DNA of 64,000 nucleotides from Cunninghamia lanceolata (taxonomy: Eukaryota > Streptophyta > Pinopsida > Cupressales > Cupressaceae), in the NCBI GenBank assembly GCA_027924645.1, contig BSBN01000140.1, forward strand, positions 15,444,501 through 15,508,500, read 5' to 3'. Below, one piece after another: positions 23,137-36,234 of this stretch. Each line of letters starts with the position of its first letter. Position 1 is the first letter of the stretch. The position numbers and the translations under genes were made by a program. A model generated the notes under the pieces. It saw nothing but the letters and a program-made list of their open reading frames with translations, ran no database searches and was not told the DNA's origin.

Positions 23137-24449
23137 TCAGAGATCATAGCCTTTGTCCACCAACTCCCCAACACTGAGAAGATTGTGCTTCAGACCTTCA
23201 ACATATAGTATATCACCGGTTTTATTCTTTCCATCAACAGAAATAGTTCCTCTGCCTCTGATTCTGCTAGCAGAATTATCACCAAGTTTTACAACTCCTC
23301 CTTCATATCTTTCCAGATCTATGAACTTATTTTTGTCACCAGTCATATGGTGGGAGCTTCCACTCTCAATGACCCAATCATCCTTTTCTTCAACTTGGGA
23401 AGTCAGAGCTCTTTCTATCATTTTATGATCGATAGATTTAGAGGGCATTGGATCTTCTTCCTTGATGGCAATAAAGACCCAATCACTTCCGGATTTGTTT
23501 CCTATCTCTGATTCGTCATCTGTTACTCCTTCATCATCATCATCTTCATGAGTGTAGTAACATTTCTTTTTGAAATCTTGATCTGTTTGGATTTGTCCTT
23601 GAAAATCTTTCCAGACACCTTGGGGCAAAATGACCAATCTTGTTGCAGTTGAAACATTTGATAGGCAATTTTCTTTCATACTTACTAGATCATCTTGGCA
23701 ATCTTTTTACAATAAGGGCTTCAAGTTGAGCAAGTTCTGCGTCATCTTCTTCCAAATCTTTTCTTTCTTTTTCATTCGATGATAGTTTCTTTGAGTATTT
23801 TTTTCCTGAATCATACATTTGTTTACCTTTTATAGAGGCACTAGCTTTGAATGCAGATTCAGTAATGGGGGTGCATCTCCAAACTTAGCCAATTCAAATG
23901 CAGCTAATTTTCCAACCAATTGATCTCTTGTGATATTTGATAAAGATCTGAACTCTTCAATAGTAGAAACCTTGTGTTTGTAAGAAGCAGGTAGGGATCT
24001 GAGAACTTTGGCAACAATCTCATCTTCATCCAAGGTTCCACCAGCACACCTAATGCCACAAATAAGCTCATTAACTTTTGGCATAAATGTAGTGATATTT
24101 TCATCTTCATTCATCTTCAAGTTTTTAAATTTTCCTTTAAGACTCATAGAAATTCTAGTTTTTCCCAAATCTCATATGTAGTATTTAAATCTATAACATT
24201 TTTTAGTTCTGAATCAGATAAGGCACTTAGTAAGGCTTCTTGAGCCTAAAGATTGTCTTCAGCATCTCTGATTTCATCTACAGTTGTCAGACCATTCTTT
24301 GGAGGAACATACTTCTTTGAAGTAATGGTCCAATATTGCATTCCCATACATTGTAAGTGACATTCCATGTAGCTTTTCCAAAGAGTGTAATTAGTTCCAT
24401 CAAACCTCAGACTATCCTTCTTATAGGAAGACATACTGGATCTCTTCAA
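23137..24449 (-). pseudogene. Copia gag and protease
   Basis: Minus strand. Gag begins at 24449 with the typical N-terminus (LRFDGTNYTLWKSYMECHL), continues through a UBN2-type capsid region (24168-23830), and has one perfect zinc knuckle at 23656-23615 (CFNCNKIGHFAPRC). Protease follows at about 23380-23140: WVIESGSSHHMTGD, where the catalytic Asp of the D-S-G motif is Glu, then LKHNLLSVGEL, the usual end of copia protease. Frameshifts occur near 24130-24170 and just after the zinc knuckle. Confidence 0.8.
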
Positions 24450-24476
24450 GTAGTTAAGCTCTTTTAGAGGAACTTA

Positions 24477-24488
24477 GCTCTGATACCA
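24477..24488 (-). other. Copia primer-binding site
   Basis: Minus strand TGGTATCAGAGC, the standard site complementary to the initiator methionine tRNA 3' end, two bases from the LTR. Confidence 0.9.
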
Positions 24489-24490
24489 AT

Positions 24491-25870
24491 TGTTGGTTTA
24501 GGACAGACAACTGAGAGGGGGGGTGAATCAGTTGTTACAAAACTTTCTTTTCTTTAAACACTTAAATCCTTCTTATATTTCAACGGCACAAAAATGATTC
24601 AATCATGGAAGCACAATGCAATAACTCAAGAGCATAAACACATTAACACATATGACACCAAGATTTTAATGTGGAAAACCTGGTTAAGAGAAAAACCATA
24701 GGGTGACTAACCCAAGATTGTATTCTCTATTAAAAGAATAAGAAGAACAAAATGGTACATGCCAATTAGGGCTCACTGCCCGAGCACACTACTCACAAGA
24801 GGCCCACTACCTATAGGAGACACACTGTCTACAGAATAATAAATATTACATACTTGAACTAAAGATTAGCATCTTCACCATGCTTGAGTCAGTTCCATTT
24901 AAGCTCAATACTTTTGCTCTACCTTTCACTCTTCTCCTCTCTAAGACACTCTCATCTCCACCAGGATGCTTTGAAATGACTTCAAGACATTGACTTTGGG
25001 ATAATCATCAAAGTCAGCACAATACATACTTTATTTCATTACACAACAAATACACAAATACAATTTGATTTGTTACAAGAACTTCATGCGTATCACCACA
25101 TTGTCGGCCACACATATCTGGGACTTCAATCTTCTTTGAGGAACACACCATACTTCACAAAACATTTTCAAGATCATCCACAAGATGTGTAAATATCAGG
25201 TAGGCCATGATTAGGAAGAACATCATCACCTCGAAGTAAATGTTCAATTACAAGCTCAATCTTCAATGCGGACCGTCAACACGAACTGGATACAATCTAG
25301 AGACCTCCACAAGCTTACTTGAATCACCATGAACATCCACACTACTTCTGCTTACTAAAATCATTCTCATCTTCATCCAGAACCTCAAGAACATAGTCTG
25401 TCATCACTGTCACATTGGAATAAATGCTTGCAGACCTCTAGACCACGAACCAATTGAGTTGTCAATTCACATTTGCTTCCTAAACACTCCATCAGATCCG
25501 TAGAACAAGATATTGCATTTATGGATCTCACCGGACCTATTTGTGTCACTCTGTCACCTCTAAACATCTGTCAGAACTAGTTTTACTCATATGGCCATAT
25601 CTTCTTCTAATCTTCATGTGGACCTCTCAAATATTGACTGGATCATCTTTAGACAGATATATACACACCCTTTGATGTGCATTCTCTGATCTTCATCTCA
25701 TCTTGGATCTTTATTTCATAGAGCTTCACTGTCTTCACTGTTCTTCTCTATTGTTGATAGGACTAATTTTCTCAATATCCTCAACACACAGCTCATTCAA
25801 TCCTTGACATCAAAGCAACAGGAGTATGTTGACATCAATGACAACACCAGTTAGGCCCATACTTGCAACA
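24491..25870 (-). repeat. Copia 5' LTR
   Basis: 1380 bp; in element orientation it starts TGTTGCAAGTATGG and ends CCAACA. It contains a GTGAG-type repeat block (24776-24845), the hairpin word with TTTTTC...GGTTTTCC, and a TTGTCATTGATGTCAA-like motif near its start. Confidence 0.9.
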
Positions 25871-26100
25871 CAAAGAACCCTACCTTCCATGCCAGAAGAA
25901 AGCACATTGTTGTTTAATTTCATTTTCTTCATGATATGGTAGAAGACAGAAAGGTGATATTGGACAAGTTTGAGACTTTGAGAATTGTTGCAAATGCACT
26001 AATGAAGCTTGTGAGCACAGATAAGTTTAGATGGTGTTCAGAGTCTATGGGCCTCTTGGCCCCTAGTAGTTTAATCATGTCATTCTATTGGCTCTTGAAA
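25871..26100 (+). pseudogene. C-terminal end of a copia RNase H
   Basis: Plus strand from 25872: KNPTFHARRKHI, FHFLHDMVEDRKVIL and STDKFRWCSESMGLLAPS correspond to the C-terminal end of plant copia RNase H. The rest of this element would lie to the left but is gone; the minus-strand copia LTR abuts it. A purine-rich tract (AAGTGGGAGAA, 26111-26121) and an LTR follow, as expected for the 3' end of an element. Confidence 0.75.
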
Positions 26101-26121
26101 GGTGTTCGACAAGTGGGAGAA

Positions 26122-27180
26122 TGTTTGGAATTAGGGTGTCTCAACCTTTGTAAGTTCCTAGCATTTATTATTTAGTTATATATTTATTTATTTTCCTAAA
26201 TTGTATTTAATATTGGTCATATGGTTTTGTCACTTAGTGTGAGGTGGCATGTTGACATGTCATCCAACTTGGAAGGTGACTTGGATGGTCAAGTCAACAT
26301 TTGAAGATTTAGGCGTCCCATTTTGCGGTAGAAGTCTTTTCCATCTGTCAACATCTTTTGGGTGTTCTAAGAGGTCTATGATATGTAGGATTTATGATAG
26401 ATTCCTATGATAGAATCTATGACATGTAAGAGCCAGAAATAGAAGATTCTATCACAGGTGTGACAAGTGTCAAGAAGCCTCTTTGCATGGAGAAGGTAGG
26501 CGCCGAAGTTTGACTATGACAAGTTGTAAGAGAATCCGTTATTAATAGTCAATTATGACAAATTCTCTTACACTAGTAAATGTTGTCATATATGATAAAT
26601 TATATGACAATGTAAGAGCATTTGTCATACCTATTTTGGGCAAATTTGGGGCGCCCAAGTTTGGGGGTTGTAAGTGATGAAAGGAAATCTTTTACAAGTG
26701 TCATTTGAGTTTTTTATGGCCTTGGAAATTGGGCCATATGGATTTGGACGAGATTCTTTTGTTGACTTGCTCTAGGAGCTACCTCCATTCATAGTACTTC
26801 TCTCTATATATAGGTGCTTGGAGTTGGAGTTGAATAGTTGATTTGCATGTTCTGTTATGCTGCCAAAATTGCTCTAGAATACTACATAGTGGTGAACTCC
26901 TCGAAGAGCTTGGCTCTGCAGTTGTAGTGTAATCACACTTTGTTTACTGAATAATATATTGGGTTGTAATTTGGAGTGTGGGGTTTTTACCTAAAAAGGT
27001 TTTCCCCACATATATTATGTGTTGTGGTATTGTTGTTTATGTTTCATATTTGTGTATCTTCATCTATGTTACTATAAAGATTGAAAAATTTGCATATCTC
27101 TCCCCTCATTAGATTAGTGTAGGAAGCTATTCCTCATACCTTGCTTCCTTTCATTAGTGAATTCCGTGTTGTATTTTGAA
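26122..27180 (+). repeat. 3' LTR of the truncated copia element
   Basis: Starts TGTTTGGAATTAGG just after the polypurine tract. It contains a TATA box (CTATATATAGG, 26804-26814) and the copia hairpin word GGGGTTTTTACCTAAAAAGG plus TTTTCC (26979-27005). The right edge is uncertain, near 27180. Confidence 0.65.
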
Positions 27181-27189
27181 CGAAAGATT

Positions 27190-30100
27190 GAAATAGGTTT
27201 GATTACCTTATAGTTTCATTTTTTTTTTGCATATGTACAAGTTGTGAAATTAGAGTGAAATAGTTACAAAGAAATTATATATTTTATTTGTAGCTAGAAC
27301 AATGATTCAACCAACTTTGATTTCACTTACTATTTTATTAATTCTATAAATATTACATGGTTTCAAATCTTGTTAGTATTTTTGAGTGTATGTTTCATAT
27401 ATATATGAAATGTAATTATATGTATCAGAATCTTGTTATTGTAGAATATATAAATATACATATATTTATATATAGATATAGACATTAGATTTTTTTTATA
27501 AACAAAATTATTGTTTTGAAAAAATTAAAGCAAATAACTTTAAGTGTTGTTTACCCTTATTGTTCACACGGCCTCACTCTGGAAGTCCATGGGGGAAGGC
27601 AGTAGTACCCCACCCCCCACAATTAAGCCACAACTATGGAGAATCCATGTGGCTCCTTCCCACGAAGGGGAAGGTTTGCTATGCTACTCCCCTTTAGCCT
27701 TTTCCTATTCTTTTTATATTAAATAAAAAATCGTTGTCTCAATGTTGTTGTCCATGTGTAATGATGGGCATGATGAAAAACACTCCTTACACAAATTGTA
27801 TTTCTAGGAACATCAATAAGATTACAATATAAATACAAGTCCAAACTTTCTAAAAAGGCTACACCAACATACAAATCTAGAGTGAATCCAACAACACAAT
27901 GATACTCTTGTACAACACAATGAAATATCCATCTCAAGCATTGAATAAATAAAAGAAGCAATATATGACAACCATGCGAAACCAAAATCTAAAACCACCC
28001 AAAATATGGTGCCCAATCCCAAGGAAAAATCCAACACTCTAGTCCAAGATGAATCTAGAGATTGTTTTTAGAATGTGCTCTTACACATGTAATAATATAT
28101 CATAACTTTGTTGTAATCCAATCACCAACTTAGCTACTCCATTTTGACTCCATTCTCTCCATTAAAAGATGCTCGATGGCATATTATAATGCATACATTA
28201 TAAATTGGTAAAATTCACCAATGTGACTCCCATCATACATATTCTTGCGTGCATCATAAAATCTCTTACACCTCTTATGCATTCTTGCATTGTCATAGAT
28301 GGTCTTACACATCTTATATGAAAAGAGATTCTCTTACACATGTTATACCAATGCTTACACATGGCAAAAATGACCAAGTCATAGCGGGACACCTCCTTCT
28401 ATGAGAGCTGACTAATAATTAATAAATCCAATGTTAGAGTTGTAAGGTGTATGACACACCTATCGAAAAAAAATTCATGTTCTAATGACTTATAAGGACC
28501 CGACATCTCTTGTTCTGTTCTTACGGAAGATGTTTAACACTTGTTGATGACTTTCAAAAGGTATAGATACTAGAGGGGCTCATACTAAATTGATTACATC
28601 TTATTTTTAACCCTCTAACATCAGTAGAAGAGAGCCCTCTTGCCAACTTTCAAGTTCATATTGTAGATCTATGAGGCACCACAAATCTAGTGACCCCATG
28701 ACCTCACACCCATCAGACAATTTTTGTGGTCTTAAATGTTAGAAATGCTATACAAGTCCATAAATTACCATTTGTTTATGATTTCATTTATTACTATGTT
28801 TACTTCTTGTTTTGCATATTTTTCGTATGTATTGCAATACTCCTCTTATCTTCTCTACATTGTATCTCATTCAATCCACTAATTTTAGTCTTCCATAAAC
28901 ATTTACATATAAATAAAATAAAATATGGTCGTTCTACTTTTTTAAACTACCACCGAAAGAAACTCTTTGACCATAATTTAAAAATATATATTTTGAGCAA
29001 GGTTTTGTACGGTTACATATGGATCACTATAGTTGGTCCTCCACATAAGAAAAAAATATTGTAAAATAATCCGCTTTTTCACCTGGCCTAGAGTATGAGT
29101 CATTATGATTGGAGGAGCGTGTATCTTCAAAATTCGTTTTCATGGGCCATCTCGAATTTACTATATTTGACTTAGACAATTCAGCTTTCCAATGGTTGGA
29201 TATCTTCTTGACCCTTCAGATTACAAAATATTAATTTGTGTCAATATTTAATTTAAATATATAATTAAAAAAAATATCTTAGATCTAAGTCATTACTTAA
29301 TATATATTGTTGATTATTAAACGATAGAAATGGAAGTGCAGGTCTAGTTTAGTGGAAAACACATGAGTACAATGATTTGATCTATTTTGTTCAACTGTTG
29401 TGTAAATTTACTCTGATGTCGACTTTTATCTTGTTGATAGAGTGTTGTGACTCTATAAACAATGGGAATATAAGATATCAATTTACAATTAGAATTAAAA
29501 TATTCCAACAAAAAAGTTTAAAGTTGTATATGGTTGAAGTCGGGATTATGTTACATGATGTAGTCTTGGTGTAGCTTGTAACATGCAACCTAGTTTAATT
29601 GATGTGATATTGTCTATTGTAAATGCAACCTTTGATAATAATCTCACCTCTTATGTACATGTCATGAGGAAAATGTTGTGTTGAAAAGTATAGATGGTCC
29701 TACTACTAGAGGGAGAGAAGATCATCATCTTTCTCAATACGAATCAACTTCCATAAGATAGAATATTGCAAAACATGTCAAGCAGAGATGTCAATCATAT
29801 TAGAAATGAGTGTGGTTTGTGATTGAGATTGATGCAACAATGGATCAATGAATTTAAGATGATGCTTTGAAGTCCATTCTTTATCCTTGGAATGTCCTTG
29901 GAGCTATCATTAAATGCATACAATCCTAGACTTTCAACTTTATAATTTTGGTGTAGAGACCAATGAGATAACAATCATATATTTTCGAAATGTTGGCCTC
30001 TTAATGACTATTTGAAAATGAAACTGGTAGACTAGGTCATTTAGTGTGGTATAGTCAAAGGACTAGGTTGTACCGCATAACACAGTCCATGGGTTGAAAT

Positions 30101-30540
30101 TGTGTTTAAGACAATTAGAATATATGATGATAGTTGGACAATAAAATGCATTGTGAGTGTTGGTGTGTGCATCAAATAAATCAAATCACTAGTAAAACTT
30201 TTCATTTAGGAAATCTATGGAAATGAACATCAATCAAAGGTGTAAAGATGTAGAATATACACTTTACACCTTATGTTTATGTAATGCACTATGTAACCAT
30301 GATGAGGTTTGAATATTTTTCATCTAATTAATGTGTATGTCTATATTTACATTATAAATTATTTGTTCAACTACTTACATTATTTTTATTACCATTAACA
30401 TTACAAATATATTTAGAAATATATAATATATCATAATATATAATCACAATAATCAAACACATAATATTTAACTATATATTTAATTATTTTTCAAAGTAAA
30501 AGATATAAGATTAGTTGAGAAATATTTTCTTAACAACAAA
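27190..30540. other. AT-rich stretch without a recognised gene
   Basis: No protein of known type. It holds AT microsatellite-like DNA (27390-27490), a short island richer in G+C (27560-27710), a block at about 27960-28460 that reads like a decayed LTR on the minus strand, and a possible SINE remnant near 29330. The open frames here (such as 28726-29064) have no supporting motif. Confidence 0.5.
29330..29470 (+). mobile_element. Possible SINE remnant
   Basis: GGTCTAGTTTAGTGG (29341-29355) looks like a pol III A box, and TTGTTCAACTGTT about 35 bp later resembles a decayed B box (GGTTCAANTCC). The spacing fits a tRNA-derived SINE head. No flanking duplication or tail was confirmed. Confidence 0.3.
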
Positions 30541-31016
30541 AATTTAGAGGAAAAGAAGCAGAAACACATTTAGAACTGCAACTCCTACTCTACACCTAGC
30601 TATTACCTCTAATAGATTCAAAAGAAGATAAATAAATCGCAAATACTCACAAAAAAAATCAACATTATACCTTCCTTGATGTGTATATTTTCTCCTTGGA
30701 TATTGGATATGAATTGTTTAGTTGTAATGATGGTTTCCCTTGAGAGAGATTTCCTAATTTTGGTAACATTTTCCTTCACTTCCATATTACCTCATGAGAT
30801 TAGATGGATAGGATTTATTATCTTGTAGAAAAAGTTGATGGTGGAGATTTGTGGTTGATACAAATGGAAGAAGATGATTGATTCAAGTGATTAACTTACA
30901 TGGAAAGATGAGATGCACGCAAGTGGAGGCTTTGAGTGAGGGTAACTTGTTGATAGACCTTGAAGTGGAGGCTTGGGTTGAGTGCAACTGGATGGGTAGG
31001 ATTGAATCATTTGAAT
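30541..31016 (-). repeat. Probable distal part of T2 3' LTR
   Basis: This DNA lies on the other side of E4 from 37602-38069. Since E4 is flanked by CAAAA on both sides, the two pieces were once joined. The outer end of the LTR is not defined. Confidence 0.4.
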
Positions 31017-31021
31017 CAAAA

Positions 31022-32422
31022 TGTAATGTGCCATACCTATTTGTATATTTTTAAAATCTTTTATGTGTTTATTTTTATTTTTATGTGATCTTTCAGAACT
31101 AGACAGAAGAATGCAGAAGGGGTTTTTAGTTTTCCTGCAGATGTGTTGCTGGAGCATACAATATAGAGTATAGAATGCAAACCCAGAAAAACTGCAATAG
31201 ATATGTAGAAACTAATAGATACCCAGATAGTAAAATACCCAATGAATAATTACTATCACATACCCATGTTGAGATTCACAACTTCATACAATTGCTGTCA
31301 CCGGACTAGCAAATGGGTATGGCTGAAAATACTTCAAATCTCCATAAGACTGAAAGTATTGGTTATTACAATGGATTACAATAATATTAGAGTTCTAAAC
31401 ACCTCCAATAGAGAAGAAATGAAGCTGTAGCAAATAACAAATGAGTCACCAAAGACCCACATCCTCCAAGGGCATTGTACGACTGGCTACAAGTAAGATA
31501 TGCAATAAAAACCACTGGAATCTCTTTGAACCTAGTCTGAGAATGATCAGTAATAGTTCCCACAACATGGCGACCAATATAAAGGAAGATATATGTCAAA
31601 ACTCACACCAAATAGCTGCTAGAAATGGTACGACTATGCATAAGGAGGTACGGCCAGCAATGCAACAAATATCAGCTCCAAACCCTCAACAAAATATGCT
31701 CTAAACAACAATGAAATCAATCATTCAAATCTGCATAGATAATCTTCTCAAAATCTGCAAATGATATGAACAATGAATCCACAAATCTCATTACATGAAC
31801 TCCATTCCGGCACAAATGTGAATGCAAAATACATCCACAAACATAGGCACCGTTGGGTGGTATTGCACCCCTGTAGAATGCCGTTACTAGAGGGAGTTTT
31901 CATTCCCAATAGCCTCTGGTTTGAATTCTCTTCAAGCCCTCTCAGGGAAAACCCTAGCAAGGCAAATAGCCAACAAAATCATATATTCAAGCATATGTCA
32001 AATGAGGCACTTTTCCCTCTTTTATAACTTTCCAAGAGGGATGTTTTACTTTGGAGGGAAATATTTCTTTTAATTTCACTTTTAATATTTCCCAATGTGA
32101 GTGCTCCAAAAAAATAACATAAGTGACTTTTAAATATTTCATTTTTTCATCACTTAACCAATTAAACCCAAAGTCCAATATTAAACATTAATATTAAGTT
32201 ACAGACTTTAAAATGGAGGCCCAAACGATGTCGGAATGCCATAATTTATAGCTCGTCAGAAAGCCCTCGATGAGATGAATCCTACCCCACTCTGAAAATC
32301 TCGATCTGACACTGAACCTGAACACCCTAGTGACATTGAAATACTCCTTGGTTATGCTGTCACCAACCCATAAAGTTAGCTCCAACTGTGCTGTAATAGG
32401 ACTCAGAAATTGGAACATTACA
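31022..32422 (-). repeat. E4 3' LTR
   Basis: 1401 bp, the left copy on the plus strand. It matches 36235-37596 with scattered substitutions and small indels. In element orientation it starts TGTAATGTTCC and ends GGCACATTACA. Confidence 0.9.
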
Positions 32423-35400
32423 GTCTGCCCTTCCCAAAGATTGCTTTCCCTCAAGTAATCTACACCTGCATGCCAAAAATGAACACCGGGATCCCAAATC
32501 AATCTGAAGAATGTCCAGTAGCATCTCCACTACATTTGTTGAGTAGAGGTAAAACAATGCTCAACATCAATGTAAGTAGCTACCCTAATGTCGAACAATC
32601 TGCTAGACATAGGAGCCCCTGGGTCCCAAAGCCAATATGGAAGTCTACCATACACATCACTTATTGAATTCCACTGCGCTACTCTAATATAATCTTCACC
32701 TACAGAGAGTGGTGAAGTAACACAACGGAATCCAACTGAACTGACATGCCAAACATGTCACCACCTGGATCCCAACACATGAGAACCTCACATCCAACAA
32801 TCATGAAGGGGTAAGTAAATCTCGAAGTGTCTGAACCATAACATCCCCTTTTATCCTCTGCAAAACTCCTATGGATGTGTTGACTATCCAAAATAGGTGC
32901 TAGAAGATATGAAGTTGCCCCTCTCAAATCGAGGGAATGATATAACTCTCCTCCATCACCACTATAAAAACTAAACATGCCATCATGCCTGCTGACACTG
33001 TAAGCTCTCTGAAGCCATGTCTATAATGGAAATTTTTGAGACAATGAAGCTGTAAACTCTGTCTGGTACATATCACCATGATGGTACTCTACTCTCTGCC
33101 CCTGCAAGTGATCCTTTGAATGTGTCTGATTCAGCCACCCGCAATCTCTAGTTCCATCTTCTGTAGATGGCAACCCTTCATCCCACAATGGATGGTATAA
33201 ATCTTGAACCAATCCACACTTATGCATCATCAGGTCATCCATGTGTGGTCTAAAAGAGAAATGATGAGCACTCCTCACTATGCAGTCAAAATAAGAAGCA
33301 CCTGCCTGTGTCAATGGTTGACTGTCATAGTCATGGAGAACACACTCCTCATCACTCGAATCAAAAGATGGCTCATGTATCTGATCCTGAATAGCTAATT
33401 GGGTAGATACTCTGCAAGTCCTCTTTGCATACCCAATAGCAAAGTCCCGATCTAAAAGCAATTGGAGGTATTCTGATTTAATCCACTCCAAGGCATGTTA
33501 GATAGTTCGCAAATTAGATGTAGATGTGCCTACTACTACTCCTATCTGTCTTTCCTCCAATTGTTCCATCCACAAGATACCCTCCACAAACTTGTGGGTA
33601 CTATCAACATGAGTTAAGGTTTGAACAACCTTATCCTCGGTAACCTTTAGCTGATCTGTCCATTTTTGCAGCTCAATAAATTGTCTCTCCCAATTAGCTG
33701 CATAGGATGCAAACTCTGATTTGCTTCCAGGAGAGGGAAACAAATCAACATGAGAACCAATCACACCACTGGATGATGCCCTGCATATCTCCCATGAAAA
33801 GGACGGAGTAGTGTGATGATCTGTCACACAACTCTCTGGAAAACTAACTACTACACCACAAGAGCCATCAATAGCCTGCTCTGCATCACCTAACATGGAA
33901 CTAACCTTAGGAACACCTAGTGCAACATATTGTTCCCTGCTACACTCATCCAAAACAATCATCCCATTTGTGTCATCTACACTAGTAAATGAAATGGATG
34001 TAGTCACATCCTCCACATACTCATTACCACCATCCGTGAATGTATGCTCATCACCACACGCTGCCATAGATATCTGAGTTGTATCTATAGGTGATGAGAA
34101 CTGTGCCAAGCTCAACTCCACGGTAAGCTCATCTATCCGTAACTTTGACTCTTGAAGGGCTGTTTGAGCACTCTTCAAAGAGTCTGTGGTAACCTCAAGC
34201 TCATAGGTGAGCTCATCAACCTCCTCTTCCTTTCCCTTTAGAGTATCATGATAAATACCGTGGATCCTGACAAGATGATTTCTATCAGATAACAGTTGTA
34301 GGTAATTATTCTTCATGATCCCAACTGCATCTCTAAGTGCCTGAAACTTAGCAAGGGGAAGTCCACTATCAAAGTGCTCATATATACCTGGAGTCCAGCA
34401 ACAGTGTGTCACCAACTGCTGAGCAACATCAAAGTGTTCTATGGCTGAAGCAGTCATGCCTTTCTTCACCTTCAATTGCCCTGCCAAATGATTAGACCCC
34501 TCTAAATAATTGTCTCCACACAAATTTTCTAATTTGTATTATGTACTATGAAAAGAGGTTGAATCATCATCACTCACCGACTGGTAAGCATCCTCATGTG
34601 TGCTATCAGCTCTGTACACTTCCTCAAAAAGGGTAATGCTGCTATGTACCTCATAGAATGGCTCCAATGATATAATAGAAGCTACTGATTAGACATAATC
34701 ATTGCTCACTGCTACCTCCAATGTAGATGCAAGCGTATCCAAAGAGCTATCCTTGAACCCCTCACCATTATGTAAATCTTTTGTCTCATTCCTCTCTTCT
34801 AAGGTCTGATTTACAAAATCAGATTTGCTATGGATTGAATCTGCATCACATAATTCATTCTTAACACCCAAATCTTGAGTGTCAATGTTAGGGAACTCCA
34901 CACATCTATCATCCTCACATGGAATGGCTGCTCTCTCAAGAGTAGGCTCAGCATTACTAATTTTTGTAGTAGTCTTCCCTAACTCAGCTAGCTCCTCAAT
35001 GCATACCTCCTATTTTCTGATTATGTATTCATCATACAGAGGCTCGGATTCAATTCTTTTAGCTCTCGAGTCTTCACTTACCTTTAGTTGTCCTGGCAAA
35101 GGATAGGACCCCTGAGATTTGTCAACTTCATAAAAATTTTCTGATTTATGATCAACACCATGCAACACCAAAACTAATTTATTTTCAAGGTTGATATCAA
35201 CATCATCGATGTCATCAATGTCGTCCCTCAAGCCCAACTGTGTAAATGAAGTAGGAACTGCAATATGACCAAAAAGTAGATCCATTCCCAGTAGGACCCA
35301 CCTCCAATGTTGGGACCTTCGCACTCGGATCCCATGTGCTAAAGTGTTGTTTTCCCAGATCAGGGAAAATGTGATCACTATTTTCCTCATGACTGGTGCC

Positions 35401-36057
35401 CTTTGTGAATAAATCATTCGCCATCATAGGATGGGTTTGAGAGTCAAACCAACAACCACTTATGTCATCAACATTGGAATAAGAAAAGAAACCATCATCT
35501 CTAGCTAGCAAAAGGATATCATCCAATGATCTCATCTCTTCACAAGGCCTATCAACAACCACCTCTAATTCACCAACATTGGTATCAATGTAAGTATCTC
35601 TCTCCATAGGCTTGGTTTGAAAGTCAAAACCAAGGCCACTTGAATTAACATTACCAAAATAAGATAAAGTATCATCAAAAATTATTTTGAAGTCACCATC
35701 AAATTTGCATTCTCCATGCCCTTCATCTGAAAATGTATGAGTGGACTCAATACAGTCATCAACCCCATAGGAATCATCAAGGAAGTCATTAGAATCATCA
35801 CTAGTTGAATCTGAACTAGGATCCACAGCTGTTGTTTCAACCTTTTCTTCATGTACCACCTCATTCATGGTAGTATCTTCTTCAACCGTATCTTCACAAA
35901 TGTCAATGTTATCAGGATTCCTGAGGCAATACCTATCTATCTTCTATATCAATTGATTAGAATTTTGTCGTAACACTCTCAGATCCTCTTTCTGTCTCCT
36001 ACAACAATTATTTAGCATCTCTTGGATACTGAGCCCTTCATAATCTTCATCATCCAT
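32194..36057 (-). pseudogene. E4 long ORF with W-D-P-G repeats, unknown function
   Basis: Minus strand, starting at an ATG at 36057 (MDDEDYEGLSIQEML). An acidic Ser/Asp-rich N-terminal region (36057-35215) is followed by a helical region with coiled-coil spacing (34523-33900, KEEEVDELTYELEV). After that come His/Asp-rich segments (33491-33021) and a C-terminal region. A W-[DT]-P-[GS] motif recurs at about 35330, 34395, 32775, 32615 and 32490. YLQLLSDR and YLQLLLDR (34290 and 33460) suggest an internal duplication. The last part stays open across the LTR boundary to a stop at 32194. Stops at about 35943 and 33489 and several frameshifts break it. I recognise no known family. Confidence 0.6.
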
Positions 36058-36221
36058 TTCCTCTACCCTTACTATATCTATACCTGCAAAGGGATAAATA
36101 TGGGGAACCTGAATGTCTCGCTACGATCTATTGCATCTGGGATAATATTGATGTGTAGGCTACATATCTTATTTCATCTTCTGCATGTCATATATAACCA
36201 CACAGGATGGCAAGATACACT

Positions 36222-36233
36222 GCTCTGATACCA
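36222..36233 (-). other. E4 primer-binding site
   Basis: Minus strand TGGTATCAGAGC, complementary to initiator tRNA-Met, one base from the 5' LTR. Confidence 0.9.
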
Positions 36234-36234
36234 C

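Larger units (their letters stand above)
19756..25870 (-). mobile_element. Ty1/copia element on minus strand, 3' LTR truncated
   Basis: Read on the minus strand: 5' LTR (25870-24491), primer-binding site, gag, protease, integrase, RT, RNase H, polypurine tract and the first 216 bp of the 3' LTR (19971-19756). Integrase before RT is the Ty1/copia order. Several RT and integrase words resemble the Tork group, with low certainty. Stops, frameshifts and altered protease, integrase and RT active sites make it inactive. No target-site duplication can be seen because the left edge is lost. Confidence 0.85.

Noticed and set aside
24477..24488. tRNA-iMet gene fragment
   Set aside because: Only the short primer-binding complement is present, next to LTRs at each occurrence in the window.
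28726..29064. 112-codon plus-strand frame rich in hydrophobic residues
   Set aside because: No known motif; AT-rich DNA gives Phe/Leu/Ile-rich frames by chance, and nothing around it supports a gene.
31773..32027. 84-codon plus-strand frame kept in both E4 LTRs (also 36966-37220)
   Set aside because: Antisense to the element and within LTRs that are near-identical anyway, so preservation is expected without function.
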